A DNA stretch of 64,000 nucleotides from Peribacillus sp. FSL E2-0218. Lineage in GTDB: Bacteria; Bacillota; Bacilli; Bacillales; DSM-1321. Under the pieces are notes generated by a model. It was not told the DNA's origin, ran no database searches, and saw only the letters and a program-made list of their open reading frames with translations. Where the stretch lies: positions 4,974,501 to 5,038,500 of the forward strand of contig NZ_CP150304.1 of NCBI RefSeq assembly GCF_037992945.1. Reading direction: 5' to 3'. A program made the translations under genes and the position numbers. This document shows positions 63,345 through 64,000 of the stretch, piece by piece. Position 1 is the stretch's first letter. The number at the start of each line of letters is the position of its first letter.

Positions 63345-64000
63345 ATGAAGGTTCGTCAAGACGCATGGACAGAAGAAGATGATTTGCTTTTGGCAGAAAC
63401 GGTATTGCGCCATGTGCGGGAAGGAAGCACTCAGCTGAATGCATTTGAAGAAGTAGGAGATAAGCTGAATCGCACCTCTGCCGCCTGCGGATTCCGCTGG
63501 AATGCGGTGGTCCGCCATAATTATGATAAAGCGCTATCCCTTGCCAAGAAACAGCGGAAGCAGCGGCAAAGGATCCTTGGAAAGGATCAAGCAGCGAAAA
63601 AACGGCTTCTTTATACACCGCCGACCCCTACCATATCCGACATAATGGTACCCCAAGTGCAAGAAGAGGAGCTAGAGCTGGAAATGGAAGCCGATGCTAG
63701 CAGTTATGAGGCTGCTGAAGAATTCGTGGTGGCCGAAGCCTTGGCGCCTAGGGTCCACAATGCGCCAGTATCCACGGAAAGGGCCCTGAACCTCGATACC
63801 GTCATCGCCTACCTTGAATCTATGAATGGGCGTACGCTTCAGGCAGAAGTATTAAAAACCGAAAATGAAAGATTGAAGCTTGAAATCAAGGGTCTGAAAA
63901 AACGAAATGAAGAGCTCGAGAATAAAATCAGCCATCTCGAACAAAATAGTGGCTTGATGCAGGAAGATTATGAGACTTTGATGAATATCATGAATCGGGC
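63345..64000 (+). CDS. rsfA: RsfA-family forespore transcription factor (3' end cut)
   Basis: First ~218 residues; continues past the window. N-terminal Myb/SANT-like domain (RQDAWTEEDDLLLAETVLRH, TSAACGFRWNAVVRHNYD), an acidic linker, then a coiled coil (LKTENERLKLEIKGLKKRNE). RsfA modulates SigF-dependent genes in the forespore of B. subtilis (ywfN). ATG 63345 follows AAGGGAG. Confidence 0.9.
   Translation, partial: MKVRQDAWTEEDDLLLAETVLRHVREGSTQLNAFEEVGDKLNRTSAACGFRWNAVVRHNYDKALSLAKKQRKQRQRILGKDQAAKKRLLYTPPTPTISDIMVPQVQEEELELEMEADASSYEAAEEFVVAEALAPRVHNAPVSTERALNLDTVIAYLESMNGRTLQAEVLKTENERLKLEIKGLKKRNEELENKISHLEQNSGLMQEDYETLMNIMNR

Noticed and set aside
63274..63618. 114-codon minus-strand open frame opposite rsfA
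   Set aside because: Shadow of the rsfA coding frame, whose Myb-like domain is clear on the plus strand.

Overview
The window is about 64 kb of a low-to-moderate GC Gram-positive chromosome, almost certainly an endospore-forming Bacillaceae member. Evidence: spoIIR, spo0F and an rsfA-like gene, a pbpG-like penicillin-binding protein, the delta subunit of RNA polymerase, strong AGGAGG ribosome binding sites, and a gene order matching the upp-glyA-ywl-prfA-tdk-rho-fbaA-spo0F-pyrG-rpoE-argS-speEB-ywh region of Bacillus subtilis. Complex I genes directly behind the atp operon, wecB beside upp, and an icmF/acyl-CoA cluster point away from B. subtilis itself, towards a Peribacillus/B. simplex or B. 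cereus/megaterium-like lineage. The genus assignment is inference. Nearly all genes lie on the minus strand.

Layout (transcription runs from high to low coordinates unless stated). 1-2.9 kb: start of a nuo (complex I) operon, nuoA-B-C-D, cut by the window edge, with a strong promoter overlapped by a perfect CcpA cre box. 3.0-10.2 kb: complete atpIBEFHAGDC operon with promoter and terminator. 10.3-12.5 kb: secreted subtilisin-like protease. 12.8-16.1 kb: wecB, upp, glyA (paired PurR-like boxes upstream). 16.6-21.5 kb: ywlG, rpiB, a chemoreceptor-like gene, ywlE, mntP, ywlC. 21.4-21.7 kb: a cluster of DnaA boxes. 21.75-26.4 kb: spoIIR, prmC, prfA, a lipoprotein, tdk, rpmE. 26.6-36.8 kb: rho, glpX, murA2, tal, fbaA, spo0F (SigH promoter), ywjG (plus strand), pyrG with a complete GGG-start attenuator leader, rpoE. 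37.3-48.1 kb: branched-chain/fatty acyl-CoA catabolism: mmgA-hbd-acd-acdA-tetR-icmF as one likely operon, plus fadF, with TetR-type palindromes and a cre-like site. 48.4-50.5 kb (plus): clsB-like synthase and uvsE. 50.56-51.40 kb: an internally deleted IS1182-like element with hairpin-bearing inverted termini. 51.4-53.5 kb: argS and ywiB. 53.5-54.5 kb: gene-free, repeat-rich island. 54.5-64 kb: speB, speE, pbpG-like (plus), ywhD, M50 protease, ywhB tautomerase (plus), ywgA, ywfO, a DUF1450 protein, and the start of rsfA (plus).

Functionally this is mostly core chromosome: energy coupling (Nuo makes the proton gradient, ATP synthase uses it), nucleotide salvage and synthesis, translation termination, glycolysis/gluconeogenesis, sporulation control and acyl-CoA oxidation. 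No undescribed multi-gene system is visible. The most unusual content is in regulatory and repeat DNA: the cre over the nuo start site, the DnaA-box cluster, the pyrG attenuator, a minimal IS1182 derivative, and several families of dispersed palindromes between 50 and 60.5 kb that recur at 12.76 and 34.13 kb as terminators.
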